Source: an uncultured Cyclobacteriaceae bacterium | GTDB taxonomy: Bacteria > Bacteroidota > Bacteroidia > Cytophagales > Cyclobacteriaceae | Direction: 5' to 3' | DNA length: 64,000 bases | Assembly (NCBI GenBank): GCA_905479015.1 | Contig: CAJQKV010000014.1 | Location: 1 to 64,000, forward strand | In this document: piece after piece, positions 9,501 through 18,630 of the stretch | Layout of the letters: each line of letters begins with the position of its first letter | Numbering within the stretch: the first letter of the stretch is position 1 | Made by a program: the position numbers and the translations under genes | The notes under the pieces: model-generated | Seen by the model: the letters and a program-made list of their open reading frames with translations, nothing else | Told to the model about the DNA's origin: nothing | Databases searched by the model: none

Positions 9501-10022
9501 TCATTTTTTGAAGAGCCCTTTTACCACAGATCCCATCATAGAACCCGCCTTTAAGGAATTATCTACCTCATCACCAGACAATAGTTTTTTGAAATTATCA
9601 ACAAATTGATCCATCAATTGAGCCGATACATCATTGATTAATCTAGAGCCAAACTGCGCCAGCGTACCTTGTATATTGACTACCATTTTAAAATCCACCT
9701 CAGTCCCTTCGTCCGTCGTAACCGCGCTCCCATTCATGGTCATTTCAGCGTTTCCTTTTCCTTTGGAATCAAGTCCTTTTCCTCGAAGTAACATGGTGTG
9801 GGCATTATTATCCATTTCTTCAATGGTAATTTCTCCGTCATATTTTGTTTTAATGGGACCAAATTTCAAGGTAACCTCCCCTTTGTAGTTATTGTCATCT
9901 ATTTGATCTGTGATGGTAGCTCCAGGCACACAACCGGAGATTTCTTTAGGATTACTGAGACTTTTCCATACTTCTTCGATAGGCGCCTCTAAACTAAATT
10001 TTTTTGTAATTGTTGCTTCCAT
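9501..10022 (-). CDS. coxG: CoxG-like SRPBCC protein
   Basis: The 173-residue protein matches the CO dehydrogenase subunit G (CoxG/SRPBCC) family. It opens FSLEAPIEEVWKSLSNP, followed by CVPGATI and the beta-strand series ending in the FGSRLINDVSAQLMDQFV helix. In Oligotropha CoxG is linked to recruiting CO dehydrogenase to the cytoplasmic membrane; SRPBCC folds bind hydrophobic ligands such as quinones. The last 25 residues include a hydrophobic glycine-rich stretch that could aid membrane contact. It follows coxL by 74 bases. Confidence 0.9.
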   Translation of the reverse strand: MEATITKKFSLEAPIEEVWKSLSNPKEISGCVPGATITDQIDDNNYKGEVTLKFGPIKTKYDGEITIEEMDNNAHTMLLRGKGLDSKGKGNAEMTMNGSAVTTDEGTEVDFKMVVNIQGTLAQFGSRLINDVSAQLMDQFVDNFKKLLSGDEVDNSLKAGSMMGSVVKGLFKK

Positions 10023-10096
10023 TAACGATTTGAATTAAATAACAAACCGGTTCCCAAATGAGAGCCGGTTCGTTAAAAGTAAATTATTTATTTAAA

Positions 10097-12484
10097 TTAT
10101 GATTCTACGATATTCTTATCTAATACACCTTTCTCCTTCAACGCTTTGAAAATTTTGTAAGGCGTAATCGGAATATCTAAATGTGTAATCCCATAAGGTT
10201 TCAATGCATCTACGATCGCATTGGCAATCGCTGGAGGCGCACCAACGGTAGGTGACTCTCCAATACCTTTTGCTCCGATGGGATGATGGGGTGATGGGGT
10301 GACCGTATGTCCGGTTTCCCAACTTGGGGATTCCACCGCAGTAGGTACCAAATAATCCATCAACGTTCCATTCAATATATTACCATCATCATCATAAATC
10401 AATTCTTCATACATGGCGGGTGCAATACCTTGCGTCAATCCGCCGTGTACTTGCCCTTGTGCAATCATTGGATTAATTATATGACCTGCATCATCTATCG
10501 CAACGAATCTTCGTACCTTAATTTCAAAAGTATCCGGATCAATATCTACTACACAGATATACGCTCCCGATGGGAAGGTCAGATTTGGAGGATCATAATA
10601 ATGGGTAGCCTCAAATCCAGCTTCCATCCCTTGTGGGTGATTGGTGTAAGAAGCGAAAACTATTTCCTGAATGGTTTTTGATTTTTCAGGCGCTCCCTTT
10701 ACAGAAAACTTTCCAGGCTCCCACTCCAAGTCATCTTCAGATACTTCTAACAAATAAGCTGCGATTTTTTTCGCTTTGTCCCGAAGTTTTCTGGCAGCCA
10801 TGACAGCCGCAGCCCCAGCAGTAGGCGTACTTCTACTTGCATAGGTTCCCAGTCCATAAGGTGCCGTATCTGTATCCCCTTCTTCTATCTGAATGTCCTT
10901 GGCAGGAATTCCTAATTCCTCTGCAATGATTTGTGCATAGGTGGTTTCATGACCTTGACCTTGAGACTTGGTTCCAAACCTTGCAATGGCCTTGCCTGTT
11001 GGGTGTACCCTGATCTCAGCACTGTCAAACATTTTGATTCCTAAAATATCAAAATCTTTGGAAGGTCCAGCGCCAACGATTTCAGTAAAAGTGGATAATC
11101 CAATACCCATCAATTCGCCTTTCTTCCTTTTTTCAGCTTGCTCTATCCTTAAATTGTCATAATCAATGCCTTTCATCGCCAATTTAAGCCCTGCTTCATA
11201 ATCTCCACTGTCATACTCCCAACCAGTCGGAGAATGATACGGGAATTGCTCTTTCTTGATAAAATTCTGAAATCTCAATGCTGCAGGATCTTTGCCTATT
11301 TCAAGGGCAAATCGATCGGTAATACGTTCTATCGCATGCACGGCTTCTGTCACCCTAAAAGAACATCGGTAAGCGACGCCTCCGGGTGGCTTATTCGTGT
11401 AGACCGCATCTGCCTCCATAAAGGCATTTGGGTAATCATAAGATCCTGTTCCGATAGAAAACATACCTGTTGGAAACTTCGACGGGTTTGCCGATGCATC
11501 CGTATATCCATGATCTGCCAATACCTTCATACGAGTCGCCAAGATCTTTCCATCTTTGGTTCCCGCGAGTTCGGCGGTTATATGATAGTCCCTTGCAAAT
11601 GAATCTGCCTGCAGATTTTCACTTCTGTCTTCTATCCATTTTACTGGTTTTCCGATTAAAAAAGAAGCCGCAATGGCAATGACGTAGCCTGGATAAACAG
11701 GTACTTTACCTCCAAATCCACCACCAATATCCGGTGAAATGACTCTGATTTTTTCTTCGGTAAGCCCTACATGACCCGCCACCAAAGCAAATACTGTTCT
11801 GATCGCATGGGGGGCTTGCGTGGTCATATACATCGTAAGGTGATTGTCTACCTTATCATAACTCGCCACACATCCACACGTTTCAATAGAAGCGACGTGA
11901 ATTCTTGGAATATGCATCTGTTCCTTTACGGTTACTTCTGCCTCTTGAAAGATCTTTTCAGTCTCTTCTTTTTGTCCGACTTCCCAATGCCAAATATGAT
12001 TGTCTTTTTTATCCGGTTTATCCGTTCTTAATATAGGGGCGTCGGCATCTAATGCTTTGAAGGGATCCACTACCGGCTTCATCACCTCATATTCCACCCT
12101 AACCGCTTCACGGGCGTCTCGAGCAATGTATTTTTCTGTTGCAATGATCGCGGCAACCTCCTGTGCTTGGTACATGACCGTATCCACGGGCAAAACCATT
12201 TGGGTATCAGACATTAAGGTAGGCATCCAATGCAGATTGTATTGCTCCAGATCTTTTCCTGTTATTACAGCCAATACGCCTGGGATCTTTAAAGCTTCCG
12301 AGCTGTCTATATTTTTAATTTTAGCATAGGCGTAAGGACTTCGGACAATATCCATATATAAGGTTCCCGGAAGCTTTACGTCATCCGTATAGTTGCCTTT
12401 CCCATGAATAAATCTATCATCCTCTTTGCGCTTCATGGAATGACCCATGCCGCTAATTTCTTTCGATGTTTTACACTGTATCAT
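10097..12484 (-). CDS. coxL: Aerobic (form I) carbon monoxide dehydrogenase, large molybdenum subunit
   Basis: At 795 residues it is close to the 809 of Oligotropha CoxL. The active-site loop reads AYRCSFR (11354-11374), the form I signature; its Cys374 corresponds to the cysteine that ligates copper in the Mo-S-Cu centre. Other marks are GMGHSMKRKEDDRFIHGKG at the N terminus, ETCGCVASYDKV, the Moco-binding GGGFGGK and the catalytic glutamate in GAKGIGE (Glu743). The enzyme oxidises CO with water to CO2, passing electrons through CoxS and CoxM to the respiratory chain. Form II proteins have AYRGAGR instead, so this is predicted to be a genuine CO oxidiser. Activity is inferred, not shown. Confidence 0.95.
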   Translation of the reverse strand: MIQCKTSKEISGMGHSMKRKEDDRFIHGKGNYTDDVKLPGTLYMDIVRSPYAYAKIKNIDSSEALKIPGVLAVITGKDLEQYNLHWMPTLMSDTQMVLPVDTVMYQAQEVAAIIATEKYIARDAREAVRVEYEVMKPVVDPFKALDADAPILRTDKPDKKDNHIWHWEVGQKEETEKIFQEAEVTVKEQMHIPRIHVASIETCGCVASYDKVDNHLTMYMTTQAPHAIRTVFALVAGHVGLTEEKIRVISPDIGGGFGGKVPVYPGYVIAIAASFLIGKPVKWIEDRSENLQADSFARDYHITAELAGTKDGKILATRMKVLADHGYTDASANPSKFPTGMFSIGTGSYDYPNAFMEADAVYTNKPPGGVAYRCSFRVTEAVHAIERITDRFALEIGKDPAALRFQNFIKKEQFPYHSPTGWEYDSGDYEAGLKLAMKGIDYDNLRIEQAEKRKKGELMGIGLSTFTEIVGAGPSKDFDILGIKMFDSAEIRVHPTGKAIARFGTKSQGQGHETTYAQIIAEELGIPAKDIQIEEGDTDTAPYGLGTYASRSTPTAGAAAVMAARKLRDKAKKIAAYLLEVSEDDLEWEPGKFSVKGAPEKSKTIQEIVFASYTNHPQGMEAGFEATHYYDPPNLTFPSGAYICVVDIDPDTFEIKVRRFVAIDDAGHIINPMIAQGQVHGGLTQGIAPAMYEELIYDDDGNILNGTLMDYLVPTAVESPSWETGHTVTPSPHHPIGAKGIGESPTVGAPPAIANAIVDALKPYGITHLDIPITPYKIFKALKEKGVLDKNIVES

Positions 12485-12507
12485 TATACTATTTTGATTA
12501 AGTTAAT

Positions 12508-13014
12508 TTATTCGACAAATACGGGTTCCGTAGAGGGCAACTCATCACCTCTCAACTTGGCTCCTGCATAAATAATCGACTTTACTATGTTGTTGTATCC
12601 TGTGCACCTACACAGATTACCTGAAATACCCCATCGAATCTCTTCTTCCGTTGGATCTGGATTTTTTTCCAATAATTCAATGGCTCGAAGCATCATACCG
12701 GGCGTACAAAATCCACAATGCAAGCCGTGATTTTCTTTGAATCCTTCCTGTATAGGATGAACTCCCTCTGTCGTGGCAATGCCTTCGACGGTAGTGATTT
12801 CTTTACCGGCAGCCTGAACCGCTAAAATGGTACATGATTTTGCTGATTTACCATCGATCAAGATGGTGCAGGCGCCGCAACTTGAAGTATCACATCCTAT
12901 GTGCGTACCTGTCATTCCAATGTCCTCTCTAATAAAGTGGACCAGCAGGGTTCTCGGTTCTACTTCTTTCGTAAATTCCTCCCCGTTTATTTTTAATGTA
13001 ATTTCTTTTTTCAT
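12508..13014 (-). CDS. coxS: Carbon monoxide dehydrogenase small iron-sulfur subunit
   Basis: The 168-residue protein has two 2Fe-2S domains. The N-terminal plant-ferredoxin-like cluster uses the cysteines of [12 protein letters not shown] and SC. The C-terminal four-helix cluster uses HCGFCTPGM and GNLCRCTGY. Length and spacing match CoxS (166 residues in Oligotropha). It relays electrons from the molybdenum site of CoxL to the FAD of CoxM. It lies between coxM and coxL in the canonical MSL order, 8 bases after coxM. Confidence 0.96.
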   Translation of the reverse strand: MKKEITLKINGEEFTKEVEPRTLLVHFIREDIGMTGTHIGCDTSSCGACTILIDGKSAKSCTILAVQAAGKEITTVEGIATTEGVHPIQEGFKENHGLHCGFCTPGMMLRAIELLEKNPDPTEEEIRWGISGNLCRCTGYNNIVKSIIYAGAKLRGDELPSTEPVFVE

Positions 13015-13022
13015 AACTAATC

Positions 13023-13895
13023 TTAATTTTTAAATGCGCGCTGCTTTGCCTTATTGATCATTTTTTTAGTGACTGCTCTGATGATGTGTCGCTTATAATC
13101 TATGTCTCCTCTCAAATCACTCGACGGATTACAATCCTCAGATGCAAATTGAGCAGCCGAAGAAATGGCACCATTATCAAGAGAGGTACCAACCAACGCG
13201 GCTTCTGATCTGACTGCTCTCAACGGAGTCGGATTCACATTGGTTAAACCAATGCCTGCTTTGGTGCAAATCCCCTGTTCATCCATTTCTAGATGTACGG
13301 CCACGCCACCTGTGGCGTAATCTCCTACCTTTCGCTCTACCTTATGATAAGCATTTCCCGACCTTCCCGAAGGAATGGGAATCAAAATTTCAGTAAGTAT
13401 TTCACCTTCTTGAACTGCAGTAGAATAGAATCCGTAAAAGAAATCGTCAATCCCAACAGTTCTTCTTCCGTCAAGTCCTGCAATTTCAACAGAAGCATCT
13501 AAGGCAAGCATCACTGCAGGCTGATCATTAGCAGCGTCACCGTGTGCTAAATTGCCTCCCAAGGTACCAAAATTTCTCACTTGAGGATCTGCGATGAGCT
13601 TGGCCACATCCGCGAATATGGGGAAATGGACCGCGACTTCCGCAGATTCTTCTGTTTCTACCTCACGGGTCATGGCCCCTATTTTGAGCATACCTCCTTC
13701 AATTTTGAGATATGACAATCCAGGTATGTTATTAAGATCTATTAAATGTTCAGGTTCCGCGAACCTTAGCTTCATCATAGGAATCAGTGAATGGCCACCA
13801 GCAAGTATTTTGGCGTCATCTCCCAAATCATGAAGAAGTTTGAGTGCTTCATCCAACGAGGATGGAGCCGTATAATCAAACGGTGATGGAATCAT
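13023..13895 (-). CDS. coxM: Carbon monoxide dehydrogenase medium FAD subunit
   Basis: A 290-residue FAD-binding subunit of the xanthine dehydrogenase family. The two FAD motifs of CoxM are present: [11 protein letters not shown] near residue 32 and [10 protein letters not shown] near 112. The C-terminal CO_deh_flav domain includes [12 protein letters not shown]. It accepts electrons from CoxS and hands them to quinone. It is the first gene of the operon; the 123 bases to the divided promoter candidate leave a long untranslated leader. Confidence 0.96.
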   Translation of the reverse strand: MIPSPFDYTAPSSLDEALKLLHDLGDDAKILAGGHSLIPMMKLRFAEPEHLIDLNNIPGLSYLKIEGGMLKIGAMTREVETEESAEVAVHFPIFADVAKLIADPQVRNFGTLGGNLAHGDAANDQPAVMLALDASVEIAGLDGRRTVGIDDFFYGFYSTAVQEGEILTEILIPIPSGRSGNAYHKVERKVGDYATGGVAVHLEMDEQGICTKAGIGLTNVNPTPLRAVRSEAALVGTSLDNGAISSAAQFASEDCNPSSDLRGDIDYKRHIIRAVTKKMINKAKQRAFKN

Positions 13896-14008
13896 TTTTT
13901 ACGAGGGGTTAATTTAAATAAAACAGTAAAAACGCTTCTTATTATTTATTTCATATAAAAAGACAGTATTATCCGCTTTTTTTAGGAATTACATAACGAA
14001 ACGAAATA

Positions 14009-14039
14009 AAAAGTTAGCTGATTTTTTTTCTAAAACAAA
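14009..14039 (-). promoter_or_regulatory. Candidate cox operon promoter
   Basis: On the minus strand TTTG (14036-14039), a 19-base spacer and TAACTTTT (14009-14016) fit TTTG-N19-TAnnTTTG with one mismatch. Transcription would start near 14000, about 105 bases before coxM. No CO-sensor operator can be recognised. Confidence 0.35.
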
Positions 14040-14062
14040 AAAATGAAAGAAAATAATTTCGC

Positions 14063-15139
14063 TCAAACGATGCAAACGGTGTTAACCTTGGTTAAGTGGG
14101 ATGAGATGAGTTGCCAATAGGGTGTTTCCTCCAAAGTGTAAAATAGATTTCCATTTGTCGTTCCAAAAATCATGAGATTTTCCTTGCGCTTAAAACTTTT
14201 TCTAAGCACAATATCAAATGAATGGGTAATTGGTAACCCTTTACTGACACTTTTCCATGACTGCCCAAAATTAGTGGTCTCAAAAACTTCTAATTTCAAA
14301 TCAGGTGCCACCCGACGCTGGTCACTTTCCACTGGAATAACCCAACTTCTGGCCGGATTTTTTTCATCTATCGCCAACGAAAAACCATAACTGGATATCC
14401 CCTTTTTTAAAAAAACTTCGCTCCACAATTTTCCTCCATTTTTGGTAAAATAAATACCGCAATGATTTTGCTGCCAAAGTACATTGGGGGCTTCTGGGTT
14501 TATCAGTAACTGATGCGGATCTTGACCAATCTCCACATTGGGGTTAGGCAAGTAAGTTGCCAGTAATCCTTTATTCCTAGGCTGCCAAGAAGCCCCGTTA
14601 TCCATCGATTCAAAAATACCCGCACAGCTAATGGCAACATATAAATGACTGGAATTATGTGGATTAATTTCTATAGAATGAATAAATGGGAAATCGCTAC
14701 CGGCCCCAAACCATTTACCTTCTTTTTGTCTACTCGTATGGTCCCATAGCGGTTCGTTTAGCTCAAATGTGGCCCCACCATTGGTACTTGAAAATAAGCC
14801 CCCTGGCTCTGTGCCAAGCCATAGTCTTTCTGAATCAGCGCCCCCATGCTGCATGCTCCAAATTTCTTTAAGTTTGGCAGGGGCTCCATTAATCATTTTA
14901 AACCCTTGGTATGAAGGTAGTTTGGCTTCTTCCCAAGAAGCCCCTTGATCGTCAGAGTAATGGACTTTCTGTCCCCAATGACGGTGTGCAATGCCCACCC
15001 ACCATCTATGGCTCCGCTTATCTACAAAAATCATGTTTACTGAAAATCCCAAAAAATGAATATCCAATTCTTTCGGTGCCGTATCTTGCAGAATTTCATA
15101 CACCATTAGGCCTTTCGAAGTTCCTATTAATACCTGCAT
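14063..15139 (-). CDS. BNR/YCF48-like beta-propeller protein
   Basis: The 358-residue protein is built of repeated BNR (Asp-box) motifs: SDDQGASWEEA, SSTNGGATFEL, SMDNGASWQPR, TKNGGKLWSE and TTNFGQSWKSV. This predicts a sialidase-like beta-propeller. The catalytic residues of true sialidases are not evident, so a structural or binding role is more likely. No signal peptide is seen. I place the start at the ATG at 15139, overlapping the moaD/thiS-like stop by one base, rather than at the TTG one codon earlier. Coupling to a ubiquitin-like sulfur carrier suggests the two proteins act together; the function is unknown. Confidence 0.8.
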   Translation of the reverse strand: MQVLIGTSKGLMVYEILQDTAPKELDIHFLGFSVNMIFVDKRSHRWWVGIAHRHWGQKVHYSDDQGASWEEAKLPSYQGFKMINGAPAKLKEIWSMQHGGADSERLWLGTEPGGLFSSTNGGATFELNEPLWDHTSRQKEGKWFGAGSDFPFIHSIEINPHNSSHLYVAISCAGIFESMDNGASWQPRNKGLLATYLPNPNVEIGQDPHQLLINPEAPNVLWQQNHCGIYFTKNGGKLWSEVFLKKGISSYGFSLAIDEKNPARSWVIPVESDQRRVAPDLKLEVFETTNFGQSWKSVSKGLPITHSFDIVLRKSFKRKENLMIFGTTNGNLFYTLEETPYWQLISSHLTKVNTVCIV

Positions 15140-15411
15140 CAACCCCCTGACAAAGCTTGGAAAATCAACACCTCATCTCCATCGGTCAAGGTATCTGACA
15201 ATCTATGGCGATCAACCATCATTTCGTCACGAATAAAAATATTTACATGCTTTCTGAGACTCCCGTCCTCTTCTAATAAATAATCTTGCATGCCCGGATA
15301 AATAGATTCGATCGACGATATGATCTCTTTGATAGAGGCCGCCTCTAGTTCCTGTGCGCTCAGATCAGGAAAAAATTGCTTTAATGCAGATGTGAATTTT
15401 ACTTTTATCAA
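15139..15411 (-). CDS. MoaD/ThiS-family ubiquitin-like sulfur carrier (second copy)
   Basis: A 90-residue beta-grasp protein ending in the double glycine (QALSGG) that becomes a C-terminal thiocarboxylate in MoaD and ThiS. The frame opens with a TTG overlapping the TGA of the upstream gene; no ATG lies nearby, and IKVKFTSALKQFF is a normal MoaD beginning. It differs from the shorter MoaD at 23703-23945, which is paired with moaE. It may be a specialised sulfur carrier, perhaps for the Cu-S-Mo site or another thiolation. MoeB (16921-18069) is the only visible adenylyltransferase for it. Confidence 0.85.
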   Translation of the reverse strand: MIKVKFTSALKQFFPDLSAQELEAASIKEIISSIESIYPGMQDYLLEEDGSLRKHVNIFIRDEMMVDRHRLSDTLTDGDEVLIFQALSGG

Positions 15412-15845
15412 TTTAAAATACCAGGACGCAGTTTACTCCTTATCCTACTTAGTAGATAGATAAAACTGCCATTTAACCAAATACTCATGAACAACAACAT
15501 TGCACCCAAGTTATAAAAGCCAGATGATAAGATAAGTTGATGGGTCATCAATATCAAGCTAAATCCCACAAGGGAAACCAGAAGTGCATTAAAAGTACGC
15601 CGACCTCTCCAATTAAGTAAGAGCATTACATTTATAAATAATGCTAGGGCGAGAGGGACAAAAGAAACCCAATTATTGGACATTAAGTACATATCAGGAC
15701 CTCCACAAATCGTAATCGCACTAGAATATGCCATAATACAAAATGGACATTTGGGCAGAATGATCAATAAAAAAGTACTAAGTACGGAAGCACTACTTGC
15801 TTTATTGACGTTCTTTGAGGGGTGACAGTTGCAATTACTAGACAT
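15408..15845 (-). CDS. Cysteine-rich four-helix membrane protein, unknown function
   Basis: I do not recognise this 145-residue protein with confidence. It has an N-terminal SNCNCH metal-ligand-like tail. A first membrane helix (about 20-46) contains PKCPFC and ends in ICGG; three further helices follow (about 60-80, 86-107, 113-134). A CxxC inside the first helix recalls MerC/MerT-type mercury transporters, which suggests binding of a soft metal such as copper. It is first in a coupled unit with the MoaD/ThiS-like carrier and BNR protein, facing the cox operon. A role in copper supply is speculative. Confidence 0.7.
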   Translation of the reverse strand: MSSNCNCHPSKNVNKASSASVLSTFLLIILPKCPFCIMAYSSAITICGGPDMYLMSNNWVSFVPLALALFINVMLLLNWRGRRTFNALLVSLVGFSLILMTHQLILSSGFYNLGAMLLFMSIWLNGSFIYLLSRIRSKLRPGILN

Positions 15846-15906
15846 ATGACTAATTTTAAAGATACGTCAATAAAAAACTTAAATCCTAATTGGAATTAAT
15901 TTAATT

Positions 15907-16920
15907 ATGAAAAATTTTAATCAAATCATTGATGAATGGAGTCAAAATGGGGCCGTGTTGGTCCTTGCCCGCGTTGTGAAAACTTGGGGCTCCTCTCCTC
16001 GACCCGTAGGGTCTATGATGGTTATTAATGAAAATCAAAAAATGTCAGGTTCTGTGAGTGGTGGTTGTGTGGAGGGTGCGGTAGTCAAGAAAGCGCAAGC
16101 TCTTTTTGATAAGCATGCGGCAGAAAAACTTTCTTTTGGAGTCAGTGATGAAGAAGCCTGGTCTGTTGGGTTGTCTTGCGGAGGCAGTATTGAAGTTTAT
16201 TTGCAAGCGGTTGACTTTTCATCAAATACGGTTTGGCACTTTTTATTAAAAAATAGGCAATCCAATCAATCCTGTCTTTTAATTTCTGATTTAAATAAAA
16301 ATGAAAATTGGTTAATTGAAGAAAATGGATCGGTAACGGGCACGCCACTTCCTCCGATATTAATCAAAGAAGCCCAAGTGGCTTTGGAGGAAAGATCTCA
16401 CAAGACCCTCACCTTCGAGGGGCGTAGTTATTTTATTCAAGTGTTTCCTCGAAAGCCTACCTTACTTATCATTGGGGTTGCGCATATTGCCGTAGACTTG
16501 GTGAGCATGGCATATATGCATGATTTCGAAACCATTGTGATTGACCCCAGAGGTTATTTCGCAAAAAATATGTATTTTAATACCGAGCCCACTCAAATTT
16601 TGGAGGCTTACCCCTCCGAGGTGCTGCATAAGTTAAAATTAGACGCCTATACCTTTTGTGCCATTCTTTCTCACGATCCCAAAATAGATGACAATGCTTT
16701 AGAAATATTACTCCCCTCCAAAGTAGCCTATATTGGTGCTTTAGGAAGTAAAAAGACCCATCAGAAAAGAATAGATCGGTTGACCAAAAAAGGAATTTCT
16801 CAAGATTTAATTTCGAAAATTCAAGCACCTATCGGTGTCCCTATTCATGCCAAATCAGCTAAAGAAATTGCCTTGGCCATCATGAGTGAAATCATCAAAT
16901 TCAAGAATCAGTATCAGTAA
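15907..16920 (+). CDS. XdhC-family Moco maturation protein
   Basis: The 337-residue protein has an XdhC_CoxI domain with GSSPRPVGSMM, VSGGCVEGAVV and LSCGGSIEVYL, and a C-terminal Rossmann domain (IIGVAHIAVDLV, GALGSKKTHQKR, PIGVPIHAKSAKEIALAI). It binds molybdenum cofactor and helps load it into xanthine-dehydrogenase-type enzymes. It is the second XdhC in the window and lacks the YHS extension of the operon copy. It diverges from the Cys-rich membrane protein gene and converges on moeB with no gap. Confidence 0.9.
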   Translation: MKNFNQIIDEWSQNGAVLVLARVVKTWGSSPRPVGSMMVINENQKMSGSVSGGCVEGAVVKKAQALFDKHAAEKLSFGVSDEEAWSVGLSCGGSIEVYLQAVDFSSNTVWHFLLKNRQSNQSCLLISDLNKNENWLIEENGSVTGTPLPPILIKEAQVALEERSHKTLTFEGRSYFIQVFPRKPTLLIIGVAHIAVDLVSMAYMHDFETIVIDPRGYFAKNMYFNTEPTQILEAYPSEVLHKLKLDAYTFCAILSHDPKIDDNALEILLPSKVAYIGALGSKKTHQKRIDRLTKKGISQDLISKIQAPIGVPIHAKSAKEIALAIMSEIIKFKNQYQ

Positions 16921-18069
16921 TCATATCAAGAGTAAATCAGCATCAACTTCTTCTTTCCAGGACAGCAGACCTCCCTTCAAGTGTCTCAGTTTGGAGTAAC
17001 CTGCTGCGAGGGAAGTTATAATTTCGATCGCTTGTGCACTTCTTTTCCCTGATTTACATAAGAAAACAACCGGTCTATTTTTATCGATCAAGTTCACAGA
17101 TGCGGCTAATTCTCCCAAAGGCATCCCTTGCCCACCAATATTACCCGCCTCAAATTCGTAAGCTTCTCTGACATCAATCAATTGAAAATCCTGGCCTTCT
17201 CGTCGCCATCGGGCGAGTTCTATGGGCGACAGATCAATCAGGTCATTCGAATCATTAGTGATCCCACAAAAGGACTCATAATCAATCAATGCCTTGATTG
17301 TGGGTGTTTCGCCATTCAGTGGGTTTTTTGGGTCTCTTTTGATGTTCAGGGTCCGATTTGAAAAGTCAAGGACATCCATCAGAAAAAGTTTGCCAGATAA
17401 AGAGACGCCCATACCCGTAATTACTTTAATCACTTCAGAGGCTTGAATGGATCCTATGATCCCAGGCAATACGCCCAAAACTCCTCCTTCTGCGCAATTA
17501 GGTATCATGCCTGGGGGCGGAGGCTTCGAAAATACATCTCTATAATTAGGTCCTAATATACCTTCCTTATTCACCCAATTAAAGACACTGACTTGTCCTT
17601 CAAACCGATATATAGAGGCATAAACATTGGGCTTCCCCATCAAAACGCAGGCGTCATTTACAAGATATCGTGTTGGGAAATTATCCGTACCATCGGCTAC
17701 CACATCGTAACTACTGATAATGTCTAAGGCATTAGAGGCATCTAATTTTAAATTATACTCAATAAAATGTACAAATGGGTTTTGCGCACGTAGTTTGGTT
17801 ATGGCTACCGCCGTTTTAGGTTTCCCTATATCTTCCATTCCAAAAAGTACTTGCCGCTGCAAATTACTCTCATCAATGACGTCAAAATCGACCACGCCAA
17901 TGGTGCCCACACCCACGGCTGTCAAATATTGCAGCAGGGGTGCGCCTAATCCTCCCGTACCCACTACCAATACTTTTGCGTTTTTTAATTTTTCTTGTGT
18001 AGGTATGCCGAAGTCTGGTAAATTCAAATGCCGACTGTAGCGTAGTTTCTCTTGATTTGATAATGCCAC
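16921..18069 (-). CDS. moeB: Molybdopterin-synthase adenylyltransferase with C-terminal rhodanese domain
   Basis: The 382-residue E1-like enzyme adenylates the MoaD C terminus. It has the nucleotide motif VVGTGGLGAPLL (residues 35-46), catalytic Asp near 129 in ADGTDN, and the Cys192 loop in NCAEGGVLG. From about 285 a rhodanese domain follows with active-site Cys338 in LCKSGKRSA, which would carry the sulfur. The usual two CxxC zinc pairs are absent: the positions read NYRD (175-178) and NPLN (249-252). The start is GTG at 18069; no ATG is near. It converges with the XdhC gene and diverges from moaC. Confidence 0.92.
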   Translation of the reverse strand: MALSNQEKLRYSRHLNLPDFGIPTQEKLKNAKVLVVGTGGLGAPLLQYLTAVGVGTIGVVDFDVIDESNLQRQVLFGMEDIGKPKTAVAITKLRAQNPFVHFIEYNLKLDASNALDIISSYDVVADGTDNFPTRYLVNDACVLMGKPNVYASIYRFEGQVSVFNWVNKEGILGPNYRDVFSKPPPPGMIPNCAEGGVLGVLPGIIGSIQASEVIKVITGMGVSLSGKLFLMDVLDFSNRTLNIKRDPKNPLNGETPTIKALIDYESFCGITNDSNDLIDLSPIELARWRREGQDFQLIDVREAYEFEAGNIGGQGMPLGELAASVNLIDKNRPVVFLCKSGKRSAQAIEIITSLAAGYSKLRHLKGGLLSWKEEVDADLLLI

Positions 18070-18150
18070 CTTAAAGTAATTTTAGTCCTGATTAAAAACT
18101 TGAAATGGTTTTGTATATTACCCATAATTTAGTCACAAAGAACATAAAAA

Positions 18151-18630
18151 ATGAAAAAAAAATTTTCGCATCTCACCAAAAATGGAGAACCTACCATGGT
18201 GGATGTTTCGGATAAGGGGGTGTCCCATCGCATAGCCATCGCTCGTTCAATGGTCATTTTGGCTCCCGAAATTCTGGAACAATTCCAAAAAGATGAAATT
18301 CACACGAAGAAGGGGCCTGTATTTCAAACCGCCATATTGGCTGGGATCATGGCTTCTAAAAAAACCACTGAGCTGATTCCCTTGTGTCATCCCCTTGGCC
18401 TTGACAGCTGTACAGTGACTATTGAACTTAATGATAGCCAAGAAGTAGAAATCATTTGCACGGTTAAGACCTCTGGGAAAACAGGGGTGGAAATGGAAGC
18501 ATTGACAGGAGCATCAATCGCTGCCCTTACCATTTATGATATGTGCAAAGGCTTTTCTCATCATATCCTTATCAAAGAAACACGATTACTCGAAAAAACA
18601 GGTGGAAAAAATGACTTCAAAATCGCATAA
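18151..18630 (+). CDS. moaC: Cyclic pyranopterin monophosphate synthase
   Basis: A 159-residue protein that, with MoaA, converts GTP to cyclic pyranopterin monophosphate, the first stage of molybdenum cofactor synthesis. MoaC motifs are clear: MVDVSDKGVSHR, AGIMASKKTTELIPLCHPL (catalytic region), KTSGKTGVEMEALTGAS and a final LLEKTGGKNDF with the catalytic lysine. It opens a two-gene unit: the MobA-like gene begins inside its last seven codons. Confidence 0.97.
   Translation: MKKKFSHLTKNGEPTMVDVSDKGVSHRIAIARSMVILAPEILEQFQKDEIHTKKGPVFQTAILAGIMASKKTTELIPLCHPLGLDSCTVTIELNDSQEVEIICTVKTSGKTGVEMEALTGASIAALTIYDMCKGFSHHILIKETRLLEKTGGKNDFKIA

Noticed and set aside
10097-12484. Classing the large subunit as a generic form II CoxL/aldehyde or xanthine dehydrogenase
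   Set aside because: The loop AYRCSFR and the complete coxDEFG-type accessory set fit form I; form II would show AYRGAGR.
14063-15139. Reading the BNR protein as a true sialidase
   Set aside because: Asp-box repeats are present but the arginine triad and catalytic Tyr/Glu of sialidases cannot be identified, and no export signal is seen.
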